The notes below the pieces were generated by a model. The model was not told the origin of the DNA. It worked only from the letters and a program-made list of their open reading frames with translations, and made no database searches. Shown piece after piece: positions 1 through 8,862 of a DNA stretch of 64,000 bases. The translations under genes were made by a program, and so were the position numbers. Source of the stretch: CAZEAP01 sp964510315 (GTDB lineage: Bacteria; Planctomycetota; Brocadiia; SM23-32); NCBI GenBank assembly GCA_964510315.1, contig CAZEAP010000016.1, forward strand, positions 1 through 64,000, read 5' to 3'. Numbering within the stretch: position 1 is the stretch's first letter; every line of letters begins with the position of its first letter.

Positions 1-36
1 TTCCAGCGCCGCCTGCTGTTCGCGCACGCTAAACAT
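1..36 (-). CDS. Possible 5' end of a gene leaving the left edge
   Basis: Reading leftwards from an ATG at 36 gives 12 codons (MFSVREQQAALE) with no stop before the edge. A G-rich stretch just upstream could serve as a ribosome binding site. Too little is present to name a family, and it could be chance. Confidence 0.2.
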   Translation of the reverse strand, partial: MFSVREQQAALE

Positions 37-76
37 GTACCCCCCAACGGGGGTCGCCCCGGGCTACGTCTGAGTC

Positions 77-94
77 GGCCGCCGTCCGGCGGCC
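77..94. repeat. Perfect GC hairpin
   Basis: GGCCGCC, loop GTCC, GGCGGCC: a 7-bp perfect stem with a 4-base loop and no T tract. It could end transcription of a leftward or rightward unit, but I infer only structure. Confidence 0.4.
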
Positions 95-130
95 TCAACG
101 GACGACGCCACGGTAAGTGGGTACTGCTTG

Positions 131-145
131 CCCGCCCCAGGCGGG
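131..145. repeat. CCCGCC-NNN-GGCGGG mini-hairpin, copy 1
   Basis: Six-base perfect stem with a three-base loop (CCA). The same stem with different loops recurs at 590-604, 24516-24530 and 60933-60947, always between genes. Confidence 0.6.
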
Positions 146-224
146 AACGCAGATACTCGAACGACGGCTTCATGGACTCTGAGTACAGTACAGAGGCGGA
201 CAGGGCCCGCGAACCGCACGCCGT

Positions 225-296
225 CATGCTGAGGCGCCTTACCTTCTGGCGCCGAACGCATCTCGCCGTTCCGCTGCGCCGTACCTTGACGCTCCG
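225..296 (-). repeat. Dispersed repeat A, copy 1
   Basis: On the minus strand this stretch matches 53343-53415 on the plus strand, with long identical runs such as GAGATGCGTTCGGCGCC and GCGCCTCAGCATGACGGCG separated by a few substitutions. By eye about 85 percent of about 70 bases agree. Neither copy lies in a recognisable gene. Confidence 0.65.
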
Positions 297-589
297 GCCG
301 GCCATGTGCGTTGCACCGGACGACGCTCGGCCGCCCCACGCTCCATCTGCACATCGGGGACGGGATCGGACCCTTGACCGCGCCGAGCAGAACGACTATA
401 CGTTAGGTGGCGGGCGTTGCGCCGCAACAGGCTGAAGGCAACCGCGGAGGCCGCAGAGTTGCGCAGAGGAAAGACAAAAGATCGGCAAGGGAGGACCTGG
501 AGTTTGCCCGCTGTAGCGTGTTCATTCAGCTCCGAACCGTGGGAAGAAGGCAAGGTCACGTTGTTCGCCTATCTGTACCAATCAGTGTT

Positions 590-604
590 CCCGCCAGAGG
601 CGGG
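590..604. repeat. CCCGCC-NNN-GGCGGG mini-hairpin, copy 2
   Basis: Same perfect six-base stem as at 131-145, loop AGA. It sits about 25 bases upstream of dispersed repeat B. Confidence 0.6.
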
Positions 605-630
605 CAGGAATCAGTGTCCTGGCGGGCACG

Positions 631-715
631 CCCCGATTACGAAACGAACCCATTGTTTCACATCTGGCTGCCAGAAAAGAGCTTGCGACGCAAAATCACA
701 AGCGGCATTTGGGGC
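631..715 (+). repeat. Dispersed repeat B, copy 1
   Basis: Shares a nearly perfect core (CGATTACGAAACGAACCC and the following CATTGT) and a second block (GACGCAAAATC) with the minus strand of 35610-35687. The middle is diverged and of similar length. It is AT-richer than its surroundings and not part of a recognisable gene. Confidence 0.65.
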
Positions 716-932
716 GTCTACACAACCGGTAAATACTGATTGCGCTTACTGTTGTCACAGAGGAGGTGAAGGCATGGGCCGGGCCGGGACCCGCCTGAGG
801 CGGACTGCGACCCCGCCCGTGCTACAGTTGAATACGCGCGGGCACACGCGTAAGATGGATTCCTGCGGGTCGTCGGCTTCCGTCGACCCGTATGCTGCCT
901 TCCGGACGCGAAAGCATCCCTCGGAGAGTGCC

Positions 933-1748
933 ATGGATCACCTCAGCGAACTGGAAAACAAGAGCGTCTACATCATCCGGGAGTCCTATCACCAGTTCGA
1001 CAGGCTGGCGGCCCTGTGGTCGGCCGGCAAGGACTCCACCGCCCTGGTGTGGCTCTGCAAGAAGGCATTCTTCGGCGAGGTGCCCTTCCCGGTGATCTAC
1101 ATCGACACCGGCTACCACTTCCAGGAGATGTATGACTTCCGCGATCGCTGCATCGAGGCGTGGGAGCTGGACGCCATCGTGGCGCGCAACGACGCGGCCC
1201 TGGCCGACGGCATGGGACCGGAAGCCGCCGAGGACTCCGAGAGCAAACTGGCCTGCTGCAGCCAGCTCAAGACCCAGGCGCTGAAGGACTGCATCGCCGA
1301 GCACGGCTTTGAGGCCCTGCTTCTGGGCATCCGCCGTGACGAGCACGGCATCCGCGCCAAGGAGCGCTACTTCTCCCCGAGGGATCGCGGGTTCCAGTGG
1401 GACTACGAGAACCAGCCACCCGAGCTGTGGGATCAGTACAGCGCCCGGGCCGACGAGGAGACCCACATCCGCGTCCACCCGCTGCTGCACTGGCGGGAGA
1501 TCGACGTCTGGCGATACATCCAGCGGGAGGGCCTGGAGATCAACCGCCTTTATTTCGCCGTCGACGGCATGCGGTATCGCAGCCTCGGCTGCCGGCCCTG
1601 CTGCTCTCCGGTGCCCTCCACGGCCTCCACGGTGGAAGAGGTCATCGAAGAGATCCAGACCACCGAGACCGCCGAGCGCGCCGGCCGCGCTCAGGACAAA
1701 GAGGACGCCTACACGATGCAGAAGCTCCGCGCACTCGGCTACATGTGA
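933..1748 (+). CDS. cysD: Sulfate adenylyltransferase small subunit CysD
   Basis: Makes adenosine 5'-phosphosulfate from ATP and sulfate together with CysN, the first step of sulfate activation in the cytoplasm. The 271-residue product has the PP-loop SAGKDST at about 30-36, the typical CysD N terminus (MDHLSELE) and the typical C-terminal ERAGRAQDKE segment. The ATG at 933 has a GGAG about 8 bases upstream; the frame stays open further upstream, but that part has no CysD similarity. cysN follows after 7 bases, so the two are surely co-transcribed. No PAPS reductase or sulfite reductase gene is present, so I cannot tell assimilation from provision of sulfate groups. Confidence 0.95.
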   Translation: MDHLSELENKSVYIIRESYHQFDRLAALWSAGKDSTALVWLCKKAFFGEVPFPVIYIDTGYHFQEMYDFRDRCIEAWELDAIVARNDAALADGMGPEAAEDSESKLACCSQLKTQALKDCIAEHGFEALLLGIRRDEHGIRAKERYFSPRDRGFQWDYENQPPELWDQYSARADEETHIRVHPLLHWREIDVWRYIQREGLEINRLYFAVDGMRYRSLGCRPCCSPVPSTASTVEEVIEEIQTTETAERAGRAQDKEDAYTMQKLRALGYM

Positions 1749-1755
1749 GGAACCG

Positions 1756-2994
1756 ATGGAGAGCGAAACCCTGGCGTTCGTGATGGTGGGCCACGTGGAC
1801 CATGGCAAGTCCACGCTGATCGGCCGACTGCTGCACGATACCGGCTCCCTGCCCGAAGGCAAGATGGAGGAGATACTGGAGGCCGCCCGTGAGGAGGGCC
1901 GGGAGCTGGAGTTCGGTTACATCGTGGACCACCTCCGGGAGGAGCGAAGCCGCGGGGTCACCATCGACACCGCACAGACCTTCTTCAGCAGCCCCACCCG
2001 CGACTACGTCATCATCGACGCCCCCGGCCACAAAGAGTTCATAAAGAACATGATCACCGGCGCCTCCCAGGCCGAGGCGGCCGTGCTGATCTGCAGCGTC
2101 ACCGAAGGCGTCCAGGAGCAGACCAAGCGCCACGCGTACGTGGTCAAGCTACTCGGCCTCGACCAGGTGCTGGTGCTCTACAACAAGATGGACCTTGCCG
2201 ACTACGCCGAGGAGCGCTTCCTGGAGGTGAGGGAACAGATGCACCGCTTCCTGGGGCGGCTGGAGGTCGAGCCCGCCCTGGAGGTGCCGGTCAGTGCCAA
2301 ATGCGGCGACAACGTGGCCGAGCAGTCCGATAACATGCACTGGTACGATGGGCCAACGGTCCTGGAGGCGCTGGACCAGTTCCACAAGATACCGCCGCCC
2401 ACCGCGAAACCGCTGCGCTTCCCCGTGCAGGACGTCTACGAGCGGGACGACGCGCCGATAGTGGCCGGACGGGTGGAGAGCGGCGTGCTGGAGCGCGGCC
2501 GGACCTTGCGGTTCGTGCCGGCCGGGCGGTCGCTGGAGGTCAAGCAGGTGAGGCAGTACCTCAACGACCGGCTCGAACGGGCCGAACCCGGCGAATGCGT
2601 CGGGGTGCTGTTCGACGGCGATCCACCGGCCCGCGGCCAGGTGGGCTGCCCGCCGGACGATACGCCGGCCGTCACCCGCCGGTTCGGGGCGACGGTGTTC
2701 TGGATGGCCTCCGATCCGCTGCGATCGGGAGAGGACGGCCTGACCTTCCAGTGCGCCACTCAGGAACTCCCCGTCCGTGTAGGGGACATCCGCGAACGGA
2801 TCGATTCGGGCAGCCTCCAGCACCTGGACCCGGACGACGGACTGGAGGAGACGGAAGTAGGGCAACTGGTGCTGGAGACCGCGGCGCCCGTGGCGCTGGA
2901 ATCCTTCTACGACGTGCAGGAACTGGGCCGCTTCGTGCTGGTCAAAGACCGCCACGTGGTCGCCGGCGGCATCGTCACCCACCCGGAGGGCTGA
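1756..2994 (+). CDS. cysN: Sulfate adenylyltransferase GTPase subunit CysN
   Basis: GTPase subunit that drives APS synthesis by CysD. The 412-residue product has the GTPase motifs of the EF-Tu-like family: P-loop GHVDHGKST at 12-20, a DAPGHKEF switch segment, and NKMD for guanine recognition, then two beta-barrel domains. At about 410 residues it is a stand-alone CysN, without the APS kinase (CysC) domain fused to it in some bacteria. It starts 7 bases after cysD and ends 42 bases before the next gene. Confidence 0.95.
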   Translation: MESETLAFVMVGHVDHGKSTLIGRLLHDTGSLPEGKMEEILEAAREEGRELEFGYIVDHLREERSRGVTIDTAQTFFSSPTRDYVIIDAPGHKEFIKNMITGASQAEAAVLICSVTEGVQEQTKRHAYVVKLLGLDQVLVLYNKMDLADYAEERFLEVREQMHRFLGRLEVEPALEVPVSAKCGDNVAEQSDNMHWYDGPTVLEALDQFHKIPPPTAKPLRFPVQDVYERDDAPIVAGRVESGVLERGRTLRFVPAGRSLEVKQVRQYLNDRLERAEPGECVGVLFDGDPPARGQVGCPPDDTPAVTRRFGATVFWMASDPLRSGEDGLTFQCATQELPVRVGDIRERIDSGSLQHLDPDDGLEETEVGQLVLETAAPVALESFYDVQELGRFVLVKDRHVVAGGIVTHPEG

Positions 2995-3036
2995 GTCAAC
3001 GGAGACGCTCCTCATCTCTCAACCCAGGAGACGGCA

Positions 3037-5289
3037 GTGAACCGCAAGATCGGCTCGATTCGTTTTGCCGGACGGCTCTCGCTGCTTCTCTGCCTTCTGC
3101 TCGCCGCAGGAGCTGCGTGCCGGCCCGCGAGCGCGGCCCGGTGGCCGGAGCGACTGGACGCGCAGGCCGAGGCGTTCGACGGCGGCGAGGTCCGCTTCGA
3201 CGGGATGTACTATGACTTCCGGGCCGCCGACGGCATGCAGCAGATGAAGATGTGGGTGCCCCCGAACTCCCCGCGGCTCAGGGGAGCGCTGTTTCACGGC
3301 AACCCGGGTGGCTACGGCGACACGCGGGACATCCCCCGTGACGAGCGCCTGCAGGAGTTCGCCGCCCGGCATGACTTCGGCATCATCGGTGTGACGTCCT
3401 TCCCCGGCGGACGGGTCTACGGGCAACTGGCCGAGATCATCGTCAAGGCCATGGACGACTGGGCGGAACTCGGATATCACCCCGAGCTTGCCGATCTGCC
3501 GCTGATCGCGCGGGGCAGTTCGAACGCCGGCGTAACCGCATACGGCCTGGCATGTTACGCGCCGGAGCGCATGATCTGCTACACCCCCAACGTCGGAGCC
3601 CGCTACAACCCCGGCAGCCCACCCGAAGCGGCGCTTCAGGTGCCGGGGCTCCTGCATATCGGGCCGGAGGACCCCTTCTTCCCCCATGGCGTCGAGGAGA
3701 CCCGGGAGCTGTTCGCCGGCGCCCGTCCGCGGGGAGCGCGCTGGGCCTGGACGGCCGAGAAGGGCAAAGGCCACGAGATCGGTCACATCGACGATGTCGA
3801 CATGAAGTTCTACGAGACGTGCATCGGCCTGCGCCTGCCATCAAGGGAAGACACCGGGAAGGGACCGGTTGAGCTGCGCAGCATACCGGAGGAGGAAGGC
3901 TGGCTGGTGGACCCGACCTCCTGGGACTCCGGCATCACCCGCATCGCTCCCTATGACGAATACAAGGGCGACCGGTCGAAAGCGGGGTGGGTGCCCACGG
4001 CGGACATCGCCTTCCTCTATCGAAGCGTGGCCACCCACGACAATCCCCTGAAGCTGCGCATCCGCGACGTGGGGCCGGTGGAGAATCCCCATGAGGAGGG
4101 CGTGCTGCTTCGCTCGGTAGGCGGGAACGTCGTGGACCCCGGGCGAAAGCTGGTCATCGAGTGCGACGCAACCGACTTCCCCGGCTGGGAGCGGATGGAG
4201 TTCTACCACGGTGCGCGGAAGATCGGCGAGGTCCGGCGCGGCGAAGAACCGGCGGCCGAACTGGTCGTCGATCCGGAACACACGGTCTACGCACTTACGG
4301 TCCTGGCGTACGACGCTGAGGGACGAAAGCGCACCGCGGCGCCGGTCCACTTCCTGGTGCGGGACCCGCAGGTCAGCGCGGCCCTGGCAAGGCAACGCGC
4401 CGCCCACGGGAAGCTTGCCCCGCCCCTACCCAGGCCGCCGTATGGCTCGTCCACCCGCGAGGCGTCCGGTGAGACCAGCCCGGCCAATCCGGATGACCGG
4501 GTCCTTACGGCCTATGCCCTGGATGCCGATCAGGAGAAGCAATTCGCGGCGGACGGCGCGGTCTCCCCGTTCTGGGGCCAGTACACAGAATCCCACGACA
4601 GGGCCGCCCTGACGGTGAAAAACAACCTGGCCAAGCGGGGCGAAACGTGGAAGTCGGTCGAAGAACCGGACGACGCCCGGGTGCGTATCCGCGCCGCCCA
4701 CAGCCGGGCGGGCCTCTACCTGCTTTTCGTGGTGGAGGACGACCAGTGGGCGCCGGTCAACGAACTGGCGGACTCCCTGGATTTCCACCTTGCCCGGCGG
4801 TCCTCAGAAGACATCTGGGGGGCCGACCCCGCCGACGTTTTCCTGAAGAGAGAATCGTTCGCGCTCGTTCTTTCCGGTAATCAGCACCAGATACCGGTCG
4901 GCGGCGACCCGGCGGGAAAGCGTCCCCTGTTCCGGAACTATCCCGATCCCTGGGACGTCGCGCGGGCGGAGGAGGAGCTGTCCTCGGCGCGCAAGCGTTA
5001 CGGTATCTCGGTGGACTTGGTGGAACTCGGCCCGAAGCGCCGGGCGGTGGAATGCTTCCTGCCCTGGGAATGGGTCGGCCACGGGGAACCCGTGGAGGAA
5101 CCCGAGGTGGGAAGTCGGCTGGCCCTCTCCCTGGGCTACAACGACAGCGATCCGGCCGATCACGAGGAAGGCGCGTTCGACCGGCTGCGGTGGAGCAACC
5201 GGCTGGACCCCTGGTGGCAGCCGGGCAACAAGGGCCCTCAACCCAGCCCGTGGGGTGACCTGGAGATGGGCCCGCCGCTCTCGGAGTAA
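3037..5289 (+). CDS. Secreted alpha/beta-hydrolase-like protein with C-terminal carbohydrate-binding-like domain
   Basis: A 750-residue exported protein. The GTG at 3037 follows GGAG and gives a Sec signal peptide with a likely cut after ASA at about residue 35. Residues 60-270 resemble an esterase fold: an early HGNPGG oxyanion-type loop, a nucleophile-elbow-like GSSNAG at about 160-165 (candidate Ser162), and GKGHEIG at about 247, where the catalytic His is expected. The middle has no recognised motif. The last 220 residues look like the beta-sandwich found in family 9 carbohydrate-binding or DOMON-type modules. The substrate may be an esterified polysaccharide; that is inference. It runs in the same direction as cysDN, but the function gives no reason to link them. 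Confidence 0.6.
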   Translation: MNRKIGSIRFAGRLSLLLCLLLAAGAACRPASAARWPERLDAQAEAFDGGEVRFDGMYYDFRAADGMQQMKMWVPPNSPRLRGALFHGNPGGYGDTRDIPRDERLQEFAARHDFGIIGVTSFPGGRVYGQLAEIIVKAMDDWAELGYHPELADLPLIARGSSNAGVTAYGLACYAPERMICYTPNVGARYNPGSPPEAALQVPGLLHIGPEDPFFPHGVEETRELFAGARPRGARWAWTAEKGKGHEIGHIDDVDMKFYETCIGLRLPSREDTGKGPVELRSIPEEEGWLVDPTSWDSGITRIAPYDEYKGDRSKAGWVPTADIAFLYRSVATHDNPLKLRIRDVGPVENPHEEGVLLRSVGGNVVDPGRKLVIECDATDFPGWERMEFYHGARKIGEVRRGEEPAAELVVDPEHTVYALTVLAYDAEGRKRTAAPVHFLVRDPQVSAALARQRAAHGKLAPPLPRPPYGSSTREASGETSPANPDDRVLTAYALDADQEKQFAADGAVSPFWGQYTESHDRAALTVKNNLAKRGETWKSVEEPDDARVRIRAAHSRAGLYLLFVVEDDQWAPVNELADSLDFHLARRSSEDIWGADPADVFLKRESFALVLSGNQHQIPVGGDPAGKRPLFRNYPDPWDVARAEEELSSARKRYGISVDLVELGPKRRAVECFLPWEWVGHGEPVEEPEVGSRLALSLGYNDSDPADHEEGAFDRLRWSNRLDPWWQPGNKGPQPSPWGDLEMGPPLSE

Positions 5290-5328
5290 GGGGGCGGGAG
5301 GGTGCCGCCTGCGCCGGGCGCCGTCTCA

Positions 5329-5357
5329 TTGCAAAAATCCCACGCGTGTCCCATACT
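5329..5357 (+). promoter_or_regulatory. Putative sigma70-type promoter for the phosphodiesterase gene
   Basis: TTGCAA at 5329-5334 and CATACT at 5352-5357 with 17 bases between them, 34 bases before the ATG at 5392. Confidence 0.45.
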
Positions 5358-5391
5358 ACGGTTCTGAGTTCTAACCCGGAGAGCGATCCCC

Positions 5392-6693
5392 ATGCTTTTT
5401 GGCTTCGGCAGGTCCAGACGCGTGGTCGGCATCGGGCTGGACGGATTCCCCTATTCGCTGGCCACGGAGCTGGCATCCGACGGCGTTATGCCCAACCTCC
5501 ATCGGCTGATGGAGCGGGGCAACCTGAAACGGATCAGGAGCGTGTTCCCCACGGTCAGCGGCGTTGCCTGGTCCGCGTTCCAGACCGGCAAGAATCCGGG
5601 GGAGTTCGGAGTGTTCGGCTTTGTGGAGCTGACCAGGGACCTCGAACTGACCATCCCCGACCGAACCGACCTGAAGTGCCCCACCCTCTGGGAGCGCCTC
5701 AGCGACGCGGGGAAACGCTTCGCCGCCCTCAGCGTGCCAATGACCTTCCCCGCGCCGAAGGTGGACGGGTTCCTGGTGAGCGGGTTCCTGGCGCCCGAAC
5801 TGGACGAACGCGCCGTCTCCCGCCCCGACGTGCTCGAAACTCTGCGGGAACACGACTACCAGATCGACACCGACCCCGGCGTGGCCATCGAGAACCCCGA
5901 ACAGTTCAAGGAAGACCTCAAGCGCGTCAGCCGGGCCCGCCAGGAGACCGCCCTGGCCCTGCTGGAAGAGGAAGAAGAGTGGGACCTGTTGTTCTGCCAC
6001 GTGATGGACACCGACCGCATCAACCATTTCATGTGGCGGGGGCGCAGGGGCTCCGACGGTGAGGAGGACGGCTACTTCTGGGACTTCTACAAGCAGATCG
6101 ACGATTTCCTCGGTGAGGTGGTCGATCGGATCGGCGGAGACCGGGAGCTGTTGATCTGCAGCGACCACGGCTTTACCGAGCTGAAGTGGGAGGTGCAGAT
6201 CAACCGCTGGCTGAAACACCAGGGCTACCTCGACTACGAGAATGAGCCCGCCAAACGCTACAAAGCGCTTAAACCCGGCTCACGCGCCGTCTCGCTGGTG
6301 CCCGGCCGAATCCATGTCCTCAGGCAGGGCAAATGGGACATCGGTGAGGTGACCGACAAGGAATACGATCCCCTGCGCCGGGAGATCATGGACAATCTGC
6401 GAGCGATGCGCCACCCCGAGACGGGGGAGGTCATCTGCAAACAGGTGATGAAGAAAGAAGAGGTGTTCGAGGGACCCTTCCTGGCGCAAGCGCCGGACAT
6501 CGTGGTGGACCCCTGCGACGGATACGACCTGAAAGCCAAGCTGGGGGTGGGTCACCTGTTCGAGAAAGGCCCGCGCACCGGAATGCACACCTACGAGGAC
6601 GCCATGCTGCTGACCGGGGGAGCGCTGGAGGGGATAAGCACCGCCGAGAACATCACCGAGGTGGGCAGACTGATAGCCGACCGGGTCCTGTAA
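5392..6693 (+). CDS. Alkaline-phosphatase-superfamily phosphodiesterase/nucleotide pyrophosphatase
   Basis: Predicted metal-dependent phosphohydrolase of the type I phosphodiesterase family, 433 residues, without a signal peptide, so probably cytoplasmic. Visible metal-site motifs are GLDGFP (Asp17), the nucleophile region FPTVSGVAW (Ser56 in the usual Thr position), DTDRINHF at about 204, CSDHGF at about 255, and a C-terminal His in MHTYEDAML. A GGAG about 11 bases before ATG supports the start. Relatives of this size are common in planctomycetes and archaea and act on nucleotides or phospho-sugars; the substrate cannot be told. It converges with metF. Confidence 0.8.
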   Translation: MLFGFGRSRRVVGIGLDGFPYSLATELASDGVMPNLHRLMERGNLKRIRSVFPTVSGVAWSAFQTGKNPGEFGVFGFVELTRDLELTIPDRTDLKCPTLWERLSDAGKRFAALSVPMTFPAPKVDGFLVSGFLAPELDERAVSRPDVLETLREHDYQIDTDPGVAIENPEQFKEDLKRVSRARQETALALLEEEEEWDLLFCHVMDTDRINHFMWRGRRGSDGEEDGYFWDFYKQIDDFLGEVVDRIGGDRELLICSDHGFTELKWEVQINRWLKHQGYLDYENEPAKRYKALKPGSRAVSLVPGRIHVLRQGKWDIGEVTDKEYDPLRREIMDNLRAMRHPETGEVICKQVMKKEEVFEGPFLAQAPDIVVDPCDGYDLKAKLGVGHLFEKGPRTGMHTYEDAMLLTGGALEGISTAENITEVGRLIADRVL

Positions 6694-6696
6694 CAG

Positions 6697-6729
6697 CCCG
6701 CTGAGGAAAGCGGGAGGTCCGGCCTCCCG
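6697..6729. terminator. Two overlapping GC hairpins between convergent genes
   Basis: CCCGCT/AGCGGG (6697-6714) and CGGGAGG/CCTCCCG (6711-6729) share bases and are mutually exclusive. They lie just between the ends of the phosphodiesterase gene and metF, as expected for a bidirectional terminator, but no T run follows. Confidence 0.4.
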
Positions 6730-6756
6730 CCGGAGACGCCGCGCCTGCCGCTCGAC

Positions 6757-7650
6757 TCAGGAGCCGTTCCCCAGGCCGGCCCCCTCGATGATCTCCGGCA
6801 CCAGGTGGTCCCACCCCAGCGGCATGATGTGAACGCCCTGGCAGAGTTCTTTGACGCCCTCAATGGTTTCGATGGCAATCTCCACTGCCGTCTCGCCGGA
6901 CTTGGTTTTCTTCTTGTCGGCCTTGAGGCGGTCGATGAGATGTTCCGGAACCTGGACGCCGCTGACGTTCTTGTTCATGAAGCGGGCCATCCCCACGGAC
7001 TTCAGCAGCACGATGCCGGCCAGGACCGGCACGCCGAAGTCCTCGACCTGCTCCATGAAATCGGCGAACTGCTCCACGTCGTAGACGGCCTGGGTCTGGA
7101 AGAAACGGGCCCCGGCCTCCATCTTCTTCTCCATCCGCAGGATCTGGGGCTCCACGGGGTCGGCGGCGGGAGTCACGACGGCGCCGGGATAGAACTCCGG
7201 AGCGCCGTCCAGCTCGTTGCCGGCCAGGTCCCGCCCCTCACACAGGCCCTGCACGCACTGCAGCAGCCCCACGGCTTCCAGGTCGAAGACGGGTTTGGAG
7301 TCGGGATGGTCGCCCAGGATGTTGTGGTCGCCGGTCAGGCACAGCACGTTTCGCACGCCCAGCACGTATGCGCTGAGGAGGTCGGACTGCAGGGCGAGCC
7401 GGTTTCGGTCTCGGCAAACCATCTGGAACACCGGCTCCAGGCCTCTGTCCACCAGCATGGCGCAGGTGGCCAGGCTGCCGAACCGCATCACTGCGCTCTG
7501 GATGTCGGTGACGTTGACGGCGACGACCTTGCCCCGGAGGTGTTCGGCATCTTCGAGGCATTTCTCCACGTTTGTGCCTTTGGGGGGACCGATCTCCCCG
7601 GTCACCACGAACTCGCCCGCTTCGAGGGCGCTGGCAAACTCACTCAGCAT
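6757..7650 (-). CDS. metF: Methylenetetrahydrofolate reductase, catalytic subunit MetF
   Basis: Reduces 5,10-methylene-THF to 5-methyl-THF on a flavin. The 297-residue TIM-barrel product shows family segments: VTGEIGPPKG near the start, CLTGDH in the middle, FFQTQAVYD and a VPVLAGIVLL strand. I chose the ATG at 7650 because it follows GGGGAGG; it overlaps the end of metV by 11 bases (ATGCTGAGTGA). The pairing with metV matches the acetogen-type MetFV enzyme rather than the single-subunit NADH enzyme. It is the last gene of the hydrogenase operon, which suggests that electrons come from H2 or an iron-sulfur carrier. Confidence 0.9.
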   Translation of the reverse strand: MLSEFASALEAGEFVVTGEIGPPKGTNVEKCLEDAEHLRGKVVAVNVTDIQSAVMRFGSLATCAMLVDRGLEPVFQMVCRDRNRLALQSDLLSAYVLGVRNVLCLTGDHNILGDHPDSKPVFDLEAVGLLQCVQGLCEGRDLAGNELDGAPEFYPGAVVTPAADPVEPQILRMEKKMEAGARFFQTQAVYDVEQFADFMEQVEDFGVPVLAGIVLLKSVGMARFMNKNVSGVQVPEHLIDRLKADKKKTKSGETAVEIAIETIEGVKELCQGVHIMPLGWDHLVPEIIEGAGLGNGS

Positions 7651-8335
7651 CCGGTTCCTCCCCTGTCGGCGTATCAACCGCCCAGAATTGGGTCGTCATC
7701 AGCTCGTAGGACGGCAGATAGTTGCCGTATTCCTTGGGCGCCACGATCTTCTTCATCTGGTCCAGCGCGTCCAGGTCCTGCAGGCGCTTGTAGATCCTGT
7801 ACCAGCCGCAGTCCCTCTCCCGGTCCACTTCGCACTTTCCGTCCGGGGTGGTGCCGCCGCAGGGCCCATTGACCATCTCCTTGGCGCAGTTGGTGATGGG
7901 ACAGATGCCGCCGGTGTAGTCCAGCAGGCAGTCCCCGCACTCGGCGCATCTCTCGCTGCCGGGCCAGGTTCCCCGTGAGCCGCCGAGGTTGATGGTGTTG
8001 CAGGCCGGGCGGACCCGATTCAGCACGGAGTCGGCCACGCACTGCACTCCCACACCGCAGGTGGCCACAAGCACGGAGTCGCTGCCCATGATTTGGTCGG
8101 TAAAGGGCCGCAGGCGGGAGCGCACCAGGGATTTGTCGCACAGGAAATCGACGGTGGTGGTGCCGGTCACGTGCTTGCCCGCTTCCTCCAGCATGCCACG
8201 GAGGTCCGGAAGGTTCTCGGCCCCGCCGGTCTCGCAGGCCTCCGCGCAACCGTTACATCCCAGCAGGAAGACCCCTTCATCACCTTCCAGTGACTCCAGG
8301 ATTTCCTCCTCGGGCTTGACTTCGGTAACCAGCAT
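7640..8335 (-). CDS. metV: MetV-like iron-sulfur/zinc subunit of methylene-THF reductase
   Basis: A 231-residue Cys-rich protein of the MetV family (methylene-THF reductase C-terminal domain). Cysteines occur as CNGCAEAC near residue 27, CGVGVQC near 97, then CAECGDC, CPITNC, CGG and a final DCGW in the region 128-185. In acetogens MetV passes electrons to the flavin of MetF. Here it is encoded between the hydrogenase protease (13-base gap) and metF (11-base overlap). No Hdr or Rnf subunit accompanies it, unlike the Moorella complex. Confidence 0.85.
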   Translation of the reverse strand: MLVTEVKPEEEILESLEGDEGVFLLGCNGCAEACETGGAENLPDLRGMLEEAGKHVTGTTTVDFLCDKSLVRSRLRPFTDQIMGSDSVLVATCGVGVQCVADSVLNRVRPACNTINLGGSRGTWPGSERCAECGDCLLDYTGGICPITNCAKEMVNGPCGGTTPDGKCEVDRERDCGWYRIYKRLQDLDALDQMKKIVAPKEYGNYLPSYELMTTQFWAVDTPTGEEPDAE

Positions 8336-8348
8336 TCAGTTTCCTCCT

Positions 8349-8843
8349 TCAGACCACACCCAGCCGCTGCAGCATGCGTTCGACCTCGCTGCGGGCCGTC
8401 TCCAGGAAGTTCGCCAGGCGACCTCGGCAGCGCTCTGAGAGCCCGATTCCCGGCTCCACGCTGCTCGGCTCCATACCCAGCACCTGCACCTCGTCGAAGG
8501 TGTTGCCCAGCAGCGCCTCGTAGCGAACCAGGTGAAACAGGCTTATGCCGTGCAGCGAGAGCACTACCTGGTTATCTTCGACCTCTTCCAGTGTCAACCG
8601 ATGAAGTTCGCCCGGATCCTTGCCTCCCACCACGGCGTCCAGCACCACCAGTGCCCTGCAGCCCTCGGCCTCGGAAAAAGCCGTCCAGGGGTCGGTGCCG
8701 CCGTCGACGAGCTTCACCTCTCCTTCCCAGGCGCAGCCCCGCAGTTCCCGCAACGCGTGCACGCCGACGCCCTCGTCCTTGAGGAGCAGGTTGCCGATGC
8801 CGACGACAGCAACTTCCGCCTCCGGCTCTGCTGCACCCATCAT
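8349..8843 (-). CDS. [NiFe] hydrogenase maturation protease (HyaD/HycI family)
   Basis: Cuts the C-terminal tail of the hydrogenase large subunit after nickel insertion. The frame shows AVVGIGN near the N terminus, DEGVGVHAL a little later, VVLDAV and the conserved LSLHGISL; the Glu/Asp/His nickel-sensing residues are present. The start is uncertain: the ATG at 8843 gives 164 residues and puts VGIGN near the start as usual, while an ATG at 8882 would overlap the large subunit by 20 bases. Translation is probably coupled to the large subunit. Confidence 0.85.
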   Translation of the reverse strand: MMGAAEPEAEVAVVGIGNLLLKDEGVGVHALRELRGCAWEGEVKLVDGGTDPWTAFSEAEGCRALVVLDAVVGGKDPGELHRLTLEEVEDNQVVLSLHGISLFHLVRYEALLGNTFDEVQVLGMEPSSVEPGIGLSERCRGRLANFLETARSEVERMLQRLGVV

Positions 8844-8862
8844 CTGGTCCGCACCACCGTGC

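Larger units (their letters stand above)
37..932. other. Repeat-rich intergenic region upstream of cysD
   Basis: About 900 bases without a convincing gene. Open frames are short, arginine- and proline-rich and on both strands. The region holds several perfect GC hairpins and two dispersed repeats that recur near 53.4 kb and 35.6 kb, listed separately. An open frame runs into cysD from further upstream, but cysD homology begins only at 933. I see no clear promoter for cysD. Confidence 0.6.

Noticed and set aside
417..932. N-terminal extension of cysD by 172 codons
   Set aside because: CysD similarity starts at the ATG at 933, which has its own ribosome binding site; the upstream part crosses dispersed repeat B.
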